From Vibrio casei (GTDB lineage: Bacteria; Pseudomonadota; Gammaproteobacteria; Enterobacterales; Vibrionaceae): DNA of 64,000 nt. How positions within the stretch are numbered: position 1 is the stretch's first letter; every line of letters begins with the position of its first letter. The stretch spans positions 248,001-312,000 of the forward strand of contig NZ_AP018680.1 in NCBI RefSeq assembly GCF_002218025.2, written 5' to 3'. The notes below the pieces were generated by a model. It was not told the DNA's origin. It did not search any database and worked only from the letters and a program-made list of their open reading frames with translations. Shown here in pieces: positions 29,375-39,892 of this stretch. The translations under genes were made by a program, and so were the position numbers.

Positions 29375-30481
29375 ATGAAAGTTTGTATTTTAGCGCCGAT
29401 CCATATTTGGAGTGATATAAGGGTTTTCAAAAAACAAGCAATCACTCTTTATAAAATGGGATTTGATGTTACTCAAATTTGTAAGTGTGAAAAAGAAGAG
29501 ATTAAATATGGGATTAGATTGAAATCATCTTTAGTCTGTAATAAAAATAAATTGACAAGAATGTTACTTACGCCTTTTCTTTTCATCCAGTGCTTGAAAG
29601 AAAATGCTGATATTTATCATTGTCATAATCCTGATACACTAATGACAGTTTTTATTTTAAGATTATTGGGAAAGAAAGTTATTTATGATACACATGAAGA
29701 TTTTTCATTAAGAATTTTATTCAAAGAATGGATTCCAAAACCTTTAAGAAAAGTTATAGCATTAATAATTTCTAGTACTGAAAAATTAGCTTCTCATTGT
29801 TCTAATCATACTTTCGTTACTCAAGAGAGAATGCTAAAACGTTTATCTAAAAAGACATCCCTTTTAGGTAATCTTCCTATACTATCTGAAGTTGAGCTTA
29901 ATACTAAATCGGAATTAAATAAAGAATTTCGTCTAGTATATTTGGGCTTAATTAATGAATCTAGAGGGATTTTGAATATTATTCAAGCTTTAGAGTTATG
30001 CAATGAAAAAGAGGGTATTGATGTAAGGTTTTGGTTGATAGGAAATATTGAACCTAAATTTATGGCAAAACTTGAGCTGGAAAAAGGATGGCAATATGTT
30101 GATTATTTATCTTACTTACCTCAATCAGAAGCTTTTGAAAAGGTTTGTGAATCAGATTTAGGTATGATCTATATACATGATGTTGGTGATCACAAATACA
30201 CCGATCCAAATAAAATGTATGAATATATGATGTTTAAAAAACCATTTATAGCTAGTGATTTTGATGATTGGAAAAAAAAATTACATGGAATTGACTGTGG
30301 ATGGTTTCTTAAACCAAACCAATCCAGATTGCTGTCAGAATTAATAGTCGATATCGTATTAAATCAGAAGGATGAAGTAATAGCTAGAGGTGATATCGGA
30401 TATGAATTTATTAAAAATAATAATTGGAAAAAAGAAGAAGAATTAATGAAAAGTGTATACATAGATATAGTGGGTGCCTAA
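29375..30481 (+). CDS. Family GT4 glycosyltransferase (cluster 1)
   Basis: This 368-residue GT-B enzyme has ADIYHCHNPDTLMTVFILRLLGKKVIYDTHEDF in the N-terminal domain and YTDPNKMYEYMMFKKPFIASDF in the donor site. An A9 homopolymer occurs at 30272-30280 inside the coding frame. The stop overlaps the next ATG (TAATG), indicating translational coupling. It probably builds the cluster 1 repeat unit on undecaprenyl phosphate; the sugar is unknown. Confidence 0.82.
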   Translation: MKVCILAPIHIWSDIRVFKKQAITLYKMGFDVTQICKCEKEEIKYGIRLKSSLVCNKNKLTRMLLTPFLFIQCLKENADIYHCHNPDTLMTVFILRLLGKKVIYDTHEDFSLRILFKEWIPKPLRKVIALIISSTEKLASHCSNHTFVTQERMLKRLSKKTSLLGNLPILSEVELNTKSELNKEFRLVYLGLINESRGILNIIQALELCNEKEGIDVRFWLIGNIEPKFMAKLELEKGWQYVDYLSYLPQSEAFEKVCESDLGMIYIHDVGDHKYTDPNKMYEYMMFKKPFIASDFDDWKKKLHGIDCGWFLKPNQSRLLSELIVDIVLNQKDEVIARGDIGYEFIKNNNWKKEEELMKSVYIDIVGA

Positions 30482-31359
30482 TGTTGATATTTAAATATTT
30501 CAAATCAGCTTTGTTTTTAACAAGAAAATTTATTTTTGAATCTGCTATTTATTTTTTTGAATTATCTAGTTTTAAATATAATAATAAAAGTTTTATTAGG
30601 GTTAAATATCATAAAGGCCCGAAGAATTGGGGGGATGATCTTAATGTTTACTTAATAGAGCGAATATTTAATGTGAAAGTATTATACTACCCTCTATTTA
30701 GTAAAAAACACCTTCTTGGTCTAGGAAGTATCCTGAATCGAGCTAATAAAAATAGTATTATTTTTGGTTCAGGTTTTATTTCAGAAAATTCTAATCCGTC
30801 AATTATTAATAAAGATAGTGTTAATGTAAGAGGAGTCTTAAGTCTTAGTAAATTAAGAGATAAAAATCCAACGATTTCAAGTTATATTCTAGGTGATCCT
30901 GGGCTATGCATACGTAAATACTACAAACTAGAGATAGAAAAGAAGTATGTATTAGGAGTTATCCCTCATTACGTAGATAAAGCAGATGATTGGATTACTA
31001 AAGTTAAAGAAGTCGATGGTGTGAAAATTTTAGATATACAATCTGATATCGAAGAGTTTATTGATGAGCTATTGCAGTGTGATTTTATCTTATCGACATC
31101 TTTACATGGTTTAATTGCATCTATAAGTTATGATATTCCATGTCGTCATATTATCTTGTCAGACTCGATTCGAGGAGGAGCATTTAAGTTTAAAGATTTT
31201 TATTCCGGGATAGAGCGAGAGTATGCTGGAGCTATTAAGAAAGAATTACTAGTTAAACTTGATCTTGATGAACTAATAAAATTATGTGAAAAGGTATCTA
31301 TATCTGATGAAAAAATAGATCTGATTATAAATGGCATAATAAAATCATATGAGAATTAA
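30481..31359 (+). CDS. Polysaccharide pyruvyltransferase family protein
   Basis: This 292-residue protein has the family features GPKNWGDDLNVYLIERIF near residue 46, FGSGFISE, and STSLHGLIASISYDIPCRHI near residue 225 (the S-L-H-G motif). Members add pyruvate ketals from phosphoenolpyruvate to sugars. ATG 30481 overlaps the previous stop; the longer frame from 30424 runs inside the upstream gene and is rejected. Two more genes of this family occur in cluster 2, both broken. Confidence 0.82.
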   Translation: MLIFKYFKSALFLTRKFIFESAIYFFELSSFKYNNKSFIRVKYHKGPKNWGDDLNVYLIERIFNVKVLYYPLFSKKHLLGLGSILNRANKNSIIFGSGFISENSNPSIINKDSVNVRGVLSLSKLRDKNPTISSYILGDPGLCIRKYYKLEIEKKYVLGVIPHYVDKADDWITKVKEVDGVKILDIQSDIEEFIDELLQCDFILSTSLHGLIASISYDIPCRHIILSDSIRGGAFKFKDFYSGIEREYAGAIKKELLVKLDLDELIKLCEKVSISDEKIDLIINGIIKSYEN

Positions 31360-32581
31360 ATCAATTTTAGCTATTGGAATACGAGTTTTAGTATCATTTT
31401 TATCATTTTTATTGACTTATGTAATCTCTAGTAAGCTGAGTGTTAGTGATTCATCCATTTTTTTCCTCTTTTTATCATTACAATCTATTGTATTGGTTTT
31501 TTTTACAATAGGTCTAACTGACTATATTATAAAAAATGGTTCTTCTGTTTATACTGAAAAATTACAGTTTAGTGGGTTCTTTTTTTCTTGTATTTCTCTC
31601 GTTTCAATGTTTTCTATATGCTCTTGTATTATTTTTTATTTTATATATATTGGAGGGTTTATTTCGATTGAAAATATTAATGTATTCTATATAATATTTT
31701 CTTTTGTTCCAATATCTTTAATTGCATTAATATCTGGGTTTTTTCAAGCTAAAAAATTTAGTTATCAATCTATATTTATTTCTGGCATTCTACCCTTTAT
31801 TTTTTGTACCGCTACTTTTTTTATTTCTGATGTTAATTTTGATATGGTTTCAAAAATATATTTCATATCAGCAATAGTTTCTCTATTGATATCTATATTG
31901 ATGTTTTTTTATAGCGTTAGACCGTCCTTTAAAGAGAGTTTGAATTTTAAATTTATTAAAGATTATGAATTGTTTAATATGTTTATCGTTCAGATTTTAT
32001 TTCAAATGTTCTCACAAAATGCAATTCTTATGATGGGTTTTTTTGATAATAGCTATGAGGTTTCATTTTTGGCTGTTTCATTGAGAATTATAACATGTAT
32101 TAGCATTGTATTATTAGCTATAAATAAAGTTATATCTTCTGAAGTTGCAATTAGTTATAAAAATAAAGATATAATAAAATTGAAAAAAATTCTAAAAAAT
32201 TCTTCTCAAATTATGATTGTTATATGTTTTCCTTTAATATGTATAATTTTAATTTTCCCACAAGAAATTATGTCAATTTTTGGTTCTAAATATAAAGAGT
32301 ATTATAATGTGCTAAGGATTTTAGCTTTAGGACAAATAGTTAATATATTTACGGGTAATGTTGGGCTTGTTTTAAGTATGACTGGCTTTGTAGCTTATTT
32401 GCGGAAAAGTATGTTTATCGGGTTAGCGTTATCAGTGTTGCTTGGTTTTATTTTAATTCCAATGTTTGGAGTGATAGGAGCCGCTTGGTGTGTTGCAATT
32501 TCAACGGCTGCTATTAATTTATTATCATCTTATTACGTTAAAAAGAATTTAAATATAAATATGCTAAAGGTACCATTTTGA
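31349..32581 (+). CDS. wzx: Wzx-type flippase (cluster 1)
   Basis: A 410-residue polytopic protein of the MOP/polysaccharide-synthesis flippase superfamily with about 12 membrane helices. It starts MRIKSILAIGIRVLVSFLSFLLTYVIS and ends with the typical FGVIGAAWCVAISTAAINLL helices. It would move undecaprenyl-linked repeat units across the inner membrane. It overlaps the previous gene by 11 bp and the next by 4 bp, is very AT-rich, and is distinct from the WzxC-like flippase at 39893. Confidence 0.83.
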   Translation: MRIKSILAIGIRVLVSFLSFLLTYVISSKLSVSDSSIFFLFLSLQSIVLVFFTIGLTDYIIKNGSSVYTEKLQFSGFFFSCISLVSMFSICSCIIFYFIYIGGFISIENINVFYIIFSFVPISLIALISGFFQAKKFSYQSIFISGILPFIFCTATFFISDVNFDMVSKIYFISAIVSLLISILMFFYSVRPSFKESLNFKFIKDYELFNMFIVQILFQMFSQNAILMMGFFDNSYEVSFLAVSLRIITCISIVLLAINKVISSEVAISYKNKDIIKLKKILKNSSQIMIVICFPLICIILIFPQEIMSIFGSKYKEYYNVLRILALGQIVNIFTGNVGLVLSMTGFVAYLRKSMFIGLALSVLLGFILIPMFGVIGAAWCVAISTAAINLLSSYYVKKNLNINMLKVPF

Positions 32582-33321
32582 GTGATTTAGTTTCTATTAT
32601 TACCCCTTCCTATAATTCTCAATATATATTTGATACATATAATAGTATTTTAGGACAAAGTTATACGAATTGGGAATGGGTCATCACTGATGATAATTCT
32701 GAACCTGAATTTAAAGAAGAGTTGGAAAAAATAGAAAAAATAGATCATAGAGTTCGTATTTTCTACTTAGATAAAAATCAAGGAGCTGGTGCAGCTAGAA
32801 ATAATTCTATTTTTCATTCTAAAGGGCGTTATATAGCTTTTTTAGATTCTGATGATCTTTGGTTACCTGAAAAGCTTCAAAATCAGATTTCATTTATGAT
32901 AAAAAATGAACTTGACTTATCATATAGTGGTTATCAAAAGTTTAGTAGTGATGGTGGCGATTTAGGGATAATAATACCGCCTCCAACAACAAATTATAAT
33001 CAGTTATTAAAGAGTAATATTATCGGTTGTTTAACAGCGATTTATGACACCAAAAATTTAGGTAAATGTTATATGCCACTGATACGAAAGAGGCAGGACT
33101 TTGGATTGTGGTTAAGTATATTAAAAAAAACGGATCAAGTTGCTGGACTACCAGATGTTCTTGCTAAATATAGAATTGATTCCGGTATGACTCAAAATAA
33201 ATTTGAAATATTGAAGTGGCAATGGCGATTCTATAGGAATGTAGCTAAACTAGGAGTTATACAATCTATTTATTACTTTTCACATTATGCCATTTTAGGA
33301 CTAATAAAATCACAAAAATAA
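32578..33321 (+). CDS. Family GT2 glycosyltransferase (cluster 1)
   Basis: A 247-residue GT-A enzyme with VSIITPSYNSQYIFDTYNSIL, ITDDNS and the metal-binding LDSDDLWLP motif. The start is TTG 32578, overlapping the wzx stop (TTGA). It is the last plus-strand gene of cluster 1 and is convergent with the sugar-phosphate transferase gene. No strong terminator is visible in the 22-bp gap between them. Confidence 0.85.
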   Translation: MSDLVSIITPSYNSQYIFDTYNSILGQSYTNWEWVITDDNSEPEFKEELEKIEKIDHRVRIFYLDKNQGAGAARNNSIFHSKGRYIAFLDSDDLWLPEKLQNQISFMIKNELDLSYSGYQKFSSDGGDLGIIIPPPTTNYNQLLKSNIIGCLTAIYDTKNLGKCYMPLIRKRQDFGLWLSILKKTDQVAGLPDVLAKYRIDSGMTQNKFEILKWQWRFYRNVAKLGVIQSIYYFSHYAILGLIKSQK

Positions 33322-33343
33322 TTTTAGTTATATATATTTAGTA

Positions 33344-34573
33344 CTACTTTGCCCCAAATCCAGTCATCATTGTTTTGATAGTTTTAAATACAATATTAAT
33401 ATCTAGCCATATTGATAAGTGTTTAATATAGTAAAGATCATGAGCAAGTTTTTCTCTTGTAGAGTCAACATCATCTGTATAACCTTGGACAGTTTGTGCC
33501 CAACCTGTAATGCCTGGTTTTACCATATGACGGTATCCATAAAATGGAATTTCCTGTTCAAATTGTTTAACAAAACTTTGCTGTTCCGGTCTTGGGCCAA
33601 TTAAAGCCATTTCACCCTTTAATACATTAAGAAACTGCGGTAATTCATCAATACGAACCTTACGAATAACTTTTCCGATTCTTGTTACTCTAGCTTGTTC
33701 TTCTGTAGCAAATTTTGATTTTGCATCCTTGTGGCGAACAGTCATACTTCTAAATTTGTAAATTTTAAACACTTTACCACCTTGGCCTACTCGTTCTTGA
33801 TAAAACATTGCTGGGCCTGGATTTTCTATTTTGATTAAGATGGCTGTAATAAACATTATAGGGAGTGTTATTGGAAGGCTTGCAATTATCAGAATTGATT
33901 CCCATATACGCTTAACATGAAAATAGATAGGGTTAGGTTGTAATGTACCAATTGAGTTTTCTGATAAGTGCTGAGTTTGTACTTTACCTTCAACTATTTC
34001 TCTAATACTCTCCGAGTGAAATACTCGAATATTATTGATACTGCAATCAGCTATGAATTTTTCTTGTTCTGCCGTTATATTATGATGTAAATCAACAACT
34101 AAGCCATGTTTTATTTCAGATAATTGACTATTTTCATCGACTACAAATAGGTTTATATTTTTATGCTTTTTTAATGGCTCTAAATCAAAGTTTGGAATTG
34201 CGTAGAGACATAGTTTTTTGGCATTTTTCCTAATATAAGTAGTCGTGTAGAGCCATACAAAAGATACCAGAAAACCTTGAATTAAGAATGTACGGGAGTA
34301 GTCAATACGAAGCATAACAATACTTGCAATTATAATAGAATAAGCTACAGCTAGGAGTGGCAATATGTAGTATTTTCGCTCTAAAAATACATATTTAGAT
34401 ATTTGTGGTAAAGCAATAGCCGTTAATAAGTAAGCCAGATTTACGAGGCAGATACTATTAACGATAGTATTGGGAATGAAAGAACGCTCAGATGTTAGTG
34501 AAAGTAGGTAGAGAGTAACTACACAAAGGCCGATAAGGTGGCAGGAAAACGAGTTTATGAGTAATTTTTTCAC
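33344..34573 (-). CDS. Polyprenyl-phosphate sugar-1-phosphate transferase (WcaJ/WbaP family)
   Basis: These initiating enzymes load hexose-1-phosphate onto undecaprenyl phosphate. The 409-residue protein has about five N-terminal membrane helices (1-125), a soluble middle domain and the C-terminal bacterial sugar-transferase domain: YQERVGQGGKVFKIYKFRSM, RIDELPQFLNVLKGEMALIGPRP and PGITGWAQ. It is transcribed against cluster 1 and is the only initiating transferase in the window, so it may serve either cluster. Glc or Gal is the likely sugar by family. Confidence 0.87.
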   Translation of the reverse strand: MKKLLINSFSCHLIGLCVVTLYLLSLTSERSFIPNTIVNSICLVNLAYLLTAIALPQISKYVFLERKYYILPLLAVAYSIIIASIVMLRIDYSRTFLIQGFLVSFVWLYTTTYIRKNAKKLCLYAIPNFDLEPLKKHKNINLFVVDENSQLSEIKHGLVVDLHHNITAEQEKFIADCSINNIRVFHSESIREIVEGKVQTQHLSENSIGTLQPNPIYFHVKRIWESILIIASLPITLPIMFITAILIKIENPGPAMFYQERVGQGGKVFKIYKFRSMTVRHKDAKSKFATEEQARVTRIGKVIRKVRIDELPQFLNVLKGEMALIGPRPEQQSFVKQFEQEIPFYGYRHMVKPGITGWAQTVQGYTDDVDSTREKLAHDLYYIKHLSIWLDINIVFKTIKTMMTGFGAK

Positions 34574-34647
34574 TATATCTATCTTTTAGGAGTGTTTACA
34601 ATAAATTGGAGCTCAATTCTAATCCTTATCTTTAGGTGTCGCAAGGG

Positions 34648-35885
34648 CAGGGTGAGATCGTGAACGTTTTTTAATCAAAATTACGACCAATTTGACGATC
34701 ACATTTAGCTGTGATCATATACTCCCTTTTTAGGGAGAGCATCATGCACATTGACCACTTCAAAGAACATTTTCAAACGATTATCGACCAACGCCAAGGT
34801 GCAAAAGTCACGTATTGCCTGTTTGAAGTCCTTTTTGGCTCGCTTTGTGCAGTGATTGCAGGCGCGAAAGGCTGGTTTGATATTCGTGAATACATTCTCG
34901 GCCATCATGATTGGTTTAAGCGTAATGACCTGTTTTTGAATGGTATTCCTGTTGATGACACGATAGCTCGTATCATTTCTACAATTGAACCCGAGCAGTT
35001 CCATGAGTGCTTCGTTAACTGGATGTCGTCAATACATACTCTTACCGAAGGTCAAGTGATTGCGATTGATGGCAAAACACTTCGTGGCTCATACAATCGT
35101 GAAGACAGAGCGAGTACTATTCATATGATCAGTGCTTATGCATCTTCAAATAAGCTCGTTTTGGGACAGCTGAAAACAGAGCAGAAAAGCAATGAAATTA
35201 CAGCGATCCCTGAACTGATAAAGATGCTCGATATCAATGGAACCCTTGTAACGATTGATGCAATGGCTTGTCAAACCAACATAGCCAAAGCCATTGTAGA
35301 ACAAGGTGGCGATTACTGACTTGCCGTGAAGAGCAACCAAGGAAAACTCCGACAAGCGGTAGAAAAAGCGTTCTCACCTCAGCGAGCCAATGTGGCTGAT
35401 GATCTCACTGTTGAACAAGGGCACGGACGTCTAGAATCTCGTCAATGCTATGTTTTTGATAGTACAAAACTTGAAGGTAACTTCTCTCGCTGGAAAGGAT
35501 TGAAGAGTATTGTAATGGTTGAAAACTTCCGCCTTGAGAAAGGAAAATCTGTCGAGCTAGAGTACCGTTATTACATCAGCTCTAAAGCGCTTAGTGCAAA
35601 GCAAGCTGCGGAGGCAGTTAGAGAGCATTGGGGCATAGAGTCAATGCACTGGGTACTTGATGTCACCATGAATGAAGATGCGTGTCAGATATACAAAGAT
35701 CATGGGGCTGAAAACTTATCATGCCTACGTCATATGAGCTTAAACATGCTAAGAGAAGAGCCAACGAAGCTAAGCATTGTTGGTAAGCAAAAGCGATGCA
35801 TGATGAATACCGCCATGTTAGAGGCAGTATTAAGTGTTGGCTTTAGTCAGGTGGCGAAAAATTAGATACTCATGCGGTTGCCCTG
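34648..35885 (+). mobile_element. ISAs1-family insertion sequence with 10-bp target duplication
   Basis: The 1,238-bp element starts CAGGGTGAGATCG and ends GCGGTTGCCCTG, so both ends begin CAGGG in inverted orientation. The sequence GTCGCAAGGG is present on both sides (34638-34647 and 35886-35895), a perfect 10-bp target-site duplication as ISAs1 elements make. It separates cluster 1 from cluster 2. Its transposase is inactive because of a nonsense codon. Confidence 0.85.
34744..35865 (+). pseudogene. ISAs1-family transposase, nonsense mutant
   Basis: The frame starts at ATG 34744 with AGGGAGAG upstream and encodes a DDE transposase of the ISAs1/H-repeat type (VIAIDGKTLRGSYNRE, then EHWGIESMHWVLDVTMNED). 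An in-frame TGA at 35317-35319 interrupts the conserved GGDY-x-LAVKSNQGKL segment. The same frame stays open after it to 35865. A single point mutation is enough to explain the break, so decay is recent. Confidence 0.88.
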
Positions 35886-35895
35886 GTCGCAAGGG

Positions 35896-36915
35896 GGAAG
35901 CGAGAGTTGTTTTATCGTTATGCTAGGTGGAACTTGGTTAACGGAAAATATAAAATGATTTTGATTAATAATGTAAGCTCTTGCAGTATAGATAAATTTT
36001 TGACGTCTACTATGAATCTTGCAAGGTGTACTAATTTTAAGCTTTAACTAACCATATCAGAAAAATAACAACAATAAGATGAGAATTAACAGAGAACAAA
36101 CACAGCAAATATCAACTTTGCTAATAATAACCGTTCTCAAATATGGAGAATTTCTGATATAATTTCTGATTATGCAGAAAGGATTCTCATATTTGTGGTT
36201 TTGTCATTTTTAAATAATAAAAAGCTTGTAGTATTGGATACTTAAAAGTTGATTATTAGTAATTTTCTGATTTTTAAAGAAAATTATTTAATGGCAGTTT
36301 TTCATAAAGAGTGGATTTCAGGGATTGATGAGCACCATACCTCGCAACGTCCTCCTGAACCTTTCTATTGAAAACATAAGCCGTAAGCACATTTAGGTGC
36401 GCAGTAAAAACACACAGGTTTCTTCTTATAGATAGAAATCCTGTGCGGTAGCGTGGGTGGTGGTTTTTCAGTTTCGTGCTAAAACGACGAATGATGTCTA
36501 TCTTCAGAGCGCATCTTCTTTGATGCTTTATCACACGCTTCCATGTGCTTAATGAGACGACAAACCTGAAAGTAAGTGTATGAAAAAATCATCATGGTTC
36601 CTCTTTTAAGTCAGTCATTAGAATGGAAACTATAGTCATCTTCTATGTTGGAACGATATAGGAATTTACTTAAAACAATGTAGGAATTTTCTCAGATCTC
36701 ACTTCACCTATCGTCATACCTGATGAGCTTCACCCCTCGTCATTCCTGACGAGCCTAAGCGAGAGCAGGAATCTACTACCACATACCTAAACGTACTCAA
36801 CAGTGCCGTTAGCTATGTGGCTGTGAGTGTCGTGGCCTAATTAATTAGCAAGCATTCCAACATGAAGTGGGATGGTTTGCTCTATCAATTTAAAAATAAA
36901 TATTGGACATTGAAA
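35896..36915. other. 1-kb gap with no convincing gene, a degenerate ops-like site and a repeat fragment
   Basis: AT-rich, apparently non-coding DNA between the ISAs1 copy and the second epimerase. A minus-strand frame of 86 codons (36274-36534) has no recognisable domain. GCGGTAGCGTG at 36445-36455 matches 11 of the 12 ops bases on the plus strand, upstream of cluster 2. A right-half copy of the dispersed repeat, reversed, lies at 36738-36775. The cluster 2 promoter should lie here, but I could not fix it. Confidence 0.45.
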
Positions 36916-37923
36916 ATGAAATACTTAGTAACAGGTGCCGCTGGGTTCATTGGCAGCGCAGTTGTCGAACGTTTAACCGAAATGGGCCATGAGGTCATTG
37001 GTGTTGATAACATTAATGATTATTACGACATAAGCCTGAAACACGCACGATTAGAGCGCATCAAACATCCTTTATTTACCTTTCTCAAATTAGATATCGC
37101 AGATCGTGACGCGATTCCAGAGCTGTTCGCCAAAGAACAATTCGACCGCGTAATTCACCTTGCGGCACAGGCAGGCGTTCGTTATTCACTAGATAACCCA
37201 CTCGCTTATGCAGACAGTAACCTTATTGGGCATCTCAACATTTTAGAAGGTTGCCGACATAATAAAGTGAAACATCTTGTCTATGCCTCATCAAGCTCAG
37301 TGTATGGATTAAACGGAAAAGTCCCATTTAGCACCGATGATTCAGTCGACCACCCGATCTCTTTATATGCTGCGACTAAAAAATCCAACGAATTAATGGC
37401 GCACACCTATTCTCATCTTTATAACATTCCAACCACCGGTTTGCGTTTCTTCACTGTGTATGGTCCATGGGGCCGACCAGATATGGCACTACTAAAATTC
37501 ACCCATAAAATCGTCAAAGGTGAAACCATTGATATCTACAATAATGGCGACATGAGCCGAGATTTCACCTACATCGACGACATTGTTGAAGGCATCATAC
37601 GTATTCAAAATGTGATCCCAGAGCAAAACAACGAGTGGACCGTAGAAGAAGGCTCGCCAGCAACCAGCTCAGCCCCTTATAAAGTGTATAACATTGGTAA
37701 CGGCCAGCCTGTGCAATTAATGGATTACATTAAAGCCCTTGAAGAATCACTAGGCATTGAAGCGAAAAAGAACTTCATGCCAATGCAACCGGGCGATGTA
37801 TACCAAACCTATGCCGACACCAAAGCATTGTTTGAGGCGACAGGCTATCAACCAAAGGTCGATGTGAAAGAAGGTGTCGCTGAGTTTGTGAAGTGGTTTA
37901 ATGAATTTTATCAAGGTAAGTAA
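36916..37923 (+). CDS. UDP-glucuronate 4-epimerase-like SDR enzyme (copy 2)
   Basis: This 335-residue paralogue of the enzyme at 10983 begins [20 protein letters not shown], with catalytic YAATK near residue 150. It should convert UDP-glucuronate to UDP-galacturonate for the cluster 2 polysaccharide. ATG 36916 aligns with the paralogue; the longer frame from 36862 is rejected. It is the first gene of cluster 2, with rmlB 1 bp downstream. No UDP-glucose dehydrogenase is in the window, so UDP-glucuronate must come from elsewhere. Confidence 0.85.
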   Translation: MKYLVTGAAGFIGSAVVERLTEMGHEVIGVDNINDYYDISLKHARLERIKHPLFTFLKLDIADRDAIPELFAKEQFDRVIHLAAQAGVRYSLDNPLAYADSNLIGHLNILEGCRHNKVKHLVYASSSSVYGLNGKVPFSTDDSVDHPISLYAATKKSNELMAHTYSHLYNIPTTGLRFFTVYGPWGRPDMALLKFTHKIVKGETIDIYNNGDMSRDFTYIDDIVEGIIRIQNVIPEQNNEWTVEEGSPATSSAPYKVYNIGNGQPVQLMDYIKALEESLGIEAKKNFMPMQPGDVYQTYADTKALFEATGYQPKVDVKEGVAEFVKWFNEFYQGK

Positions 37924-37924
37924 A

Positions 37925-39016
37925 ATGAAAATTTTAGTAACAGGTGGCGCAGGTTTTATAGGTTCTGCTGTTATTCGTAATATTATCGAAAATACACAAG
38001 ATAGCGTAATTAATGTCGATAAACTGACCTACGCAGGTAATCTTGAGTCTCTATCATCGGTTGAAAATGATGAGCGTTATGTGTTTGAGCAAGTGGATAT
38101 TTGTAACCGCTCAGAATTAGATCGAGTATTTAAGACACATCAGCCTGATGCGGTTATGCATCTTGCCGCTGAATCTCATGTCGATCGCTCTATTACAGGA
38201 CCGGCTGCATTTATCGAAACCAATATCGTTGGCACTTACACTTTATTGGAAGCGGCACGTGAATATTGGAATGGCTTAGATAATGAGCTTCAGCAACGTT
38301 TTCGTTTTCATCATATTTCTACCGATGAAGTTTATGGTGACCTACCTCATCCAGATGAACAAGAAGGTGAACTTCCATTATTTACTGAAGAAACATCATA
38401 TGCCCCGAGTAGCCCTTATTCAGCATCAAAAGCCTCAAGTGATCACTTGGTTCGCGCTTGGTTACGCACTTACGGTTTCCCAACCATTGTGACCAACTGC
38501 TCAAATAACTATGGGCCGTATCATTTTCCTGAAAAACTTATTCCATTAGTGATTCTAAATGCTTTAGAGGGCAAGCCATTACCGATTTATGGCAAGGGAG
38601 ATCAGATTCGTGATTGGTTATACGTTGAAGACCATGCACGTGCACTCTATAAAGTCGTAACCGAGGGTAAGGTGGGCGAAACTTACAATATCGGTGGCCA
38701 TAATGAAAAACAAAATATCGAAGTTGTGCAAACGATTTGTTCTATTTTGGATGAACTAGTGCCAGTAGAAAGAAAATATGCCGAGCAAATCACTTACGTA
38801 ACCGATAGACCAGGGCATGATCGTCGCTACGCTATCGACTCAACAAAAATGAGTAAAGAGCTTAATTGGACACCTGTTGAGAGCTTTGAAACGGGCCTTC
38901 GTAAAACCGTTCAATGGTATCTCGATAACCAAGTTTGGTGTCAAAATGTACAAGATGGCTCTTATCAACGTGAGAGATTAGGGACAATTGAAGCAACACA
39001 AAAAGGTGATAAATAA
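37925..39016 (+). CDS. rmlB: dTDP-glucose 4,6-dehydratase
   Basis: RmlB (RfbB) converts dTDP-glucose to dTDP-4-keto-6-deoxyglucose. The 363-residue protein has [20 protein letters not shown], the [16 protein letters not shown] segment with the active-site acidic pair, and catalytic YSASK. ATG 37925 lies 1 bp after the previous stop; the upstream in-frame ATG 37901 is inside the epimerase. The TAA overlaps the rmlA ATG, so the pair is coupled. Confidence 0.96.
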   Translation: MKILVTGGAGFIGSAVIRNIIENTQDSVINVDKLTYAGNLESLSSVENDERYVFEQVDICNRSELDRVFKTHQPDAVMHLAAESHVDRSITGPAAFIETNIVGTYTLLEAAREYWNGLDNELQQRFRFHHISTDEVYGDLPHPDEQEGELPLFTEETSYAPSSPYSASKASSDHLVRAWLRTYGFPTIVTNCSNNYGPYHFPEKLIPLVILNALEGKPLPIYGKGDQIRDWLYVEDHARALYKVVTEGKVGETYNIGGHNEKQNIEVVQTICSILDELVPVERKYAEQITYVTDRPGHDRRYAIDSTKMSKELNWTPVESFETGLRKTVQWYLDNQVWCQNVQDGSYQRERLGTIEATQKGDK

Positions 39017-39891
39017 TGAAAGGGATTGTATTAGCGGGTGGGTCAGGTACTCGCCTTTATCCTATTACGATGGGTGTATCAAAACAGCTGTTACCTGTCT
39101 ACGACAAACCTATGATTTATTACCCTATTTCTATTTTAATGCTAGCGGGCATTCGTGAAATTTTAGTCATTACTACACCAGAAGATAAAACTGGCTTTGA
39201 GCGCTTACTCGGCGATGGAAGCCAATTTGGAATTAAGCTCGAGTATGCAATTCAGCCATCCCCAGATGGATTAGCTCAAGCCTTTATTATTGGTGAAGAC
39301 TTCATTGGTGATGATAATGTTTGCTTGGTACTAGGAGATAATATCTTTTGGGGGCAAAGTCTTTCACCAAAACTGAAACACGCTGTTGAGAATGCTGAGT
39401 CTGGTCATGGGGCGACCGTTTTTGGGTATCAAGTAAAAGATCCTGAGCGTTTTGGTGTTGTGGAGTTTGATGAGCAACATAGAGCGATTTCTATTGAAGA
39501 AAAACCCACTAACCCTAAAAGCCACTATGCGGTCACGGGTTTATATTTTTATGATAGCCGAGTAGTTGAACTCGCTAAACAAGTAAAACCAAGTGAACGT
39601 GGTGAACTTGAAATTACTACTTTAAATGAAATGTATTTAAAGCAAGGTAAACTAAATGTAGAAATGTTAGGGCGTGGCTACGCATGGCTAGACACAGGCA
39701 CACACGAAAGTTTACTTGAAGCGGCTCAATTTGTAGAAACAATTGAAAAACGTCAAGGTTACAAAATTGCCTGCTTAGAAGAAATTGCGTTTAACCAAGG
39801 TTGGTTAAGTCGCGCATCTCTTGAAGAACGAGCAAAATTAATGGCGAAAAATAGCTATGGTCAATACCTATCAGAATTACTAAAAGCATAA
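39016..39891 (+). CDS. rmlA: Glucose-1-phosphate thymidylyltransferase
   Basis: RmlA (RfbA) makes dTDP-glucose from dTTP and glucose-1-phosphate. The 291-residue protein has the signature [32 protein letters not shown] and [18 protein letters not shown]. rmlC and rmlD are absent; a VioA-like aminotransferase follows two genes later, so the dTDP sugar is more likely an amino sugar than rhamnose. Confidence 0.96.
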   Translation: MKGIVLAGGSGTRLYPITMGVSKQLLPVYDKPMIYYPISILMLAGIREILVITTPEDKTGFERLLGDGSQFGIKLEYAIQPSPDGLAQAFIIGEDFIGDDNVCLVLGDNIFWGQSLSPKLKHAVENAESGHGATVFGYQVKDPERFGVVEFDEQHRAISIEEKPTNPKSHYAVTGLYFYDSRVVELAKQVKPSERGELEITTLNEMYLKQGKLNVEMLGRGYAWLDTGTHESLLEAAQFVETIEKRQGYKIACLEEIAFNQGWLSRASLEERAKLMAKNSYGQYLSELLKA

Positions 39892-39892
39892 G

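Noticed and set aside
35317..35319. TGA in the ISAs1 transposase as selenocysteine or programmed recoding
   Set aside because: No SECIS-like structure or family precedent; a simple nonsense mutation is sufficient.
36079..36245. Degenerate coding remnant in the gap after ISAs1 (frame containing IWRISDIISDYAE)
   Set aside because: It faintly recalls a restriction-modification subunit or nucleotidyltransferase start, but the match is short and needs a frameshift; too weak to report.
36274..36534. 86-codon minus-strand frame as a gene
   Set aside because: No recognisable domain, no good ribosome site, and no partner genes; it overlaps an ops-like motif on the other strand. Left as unassigned DNA.
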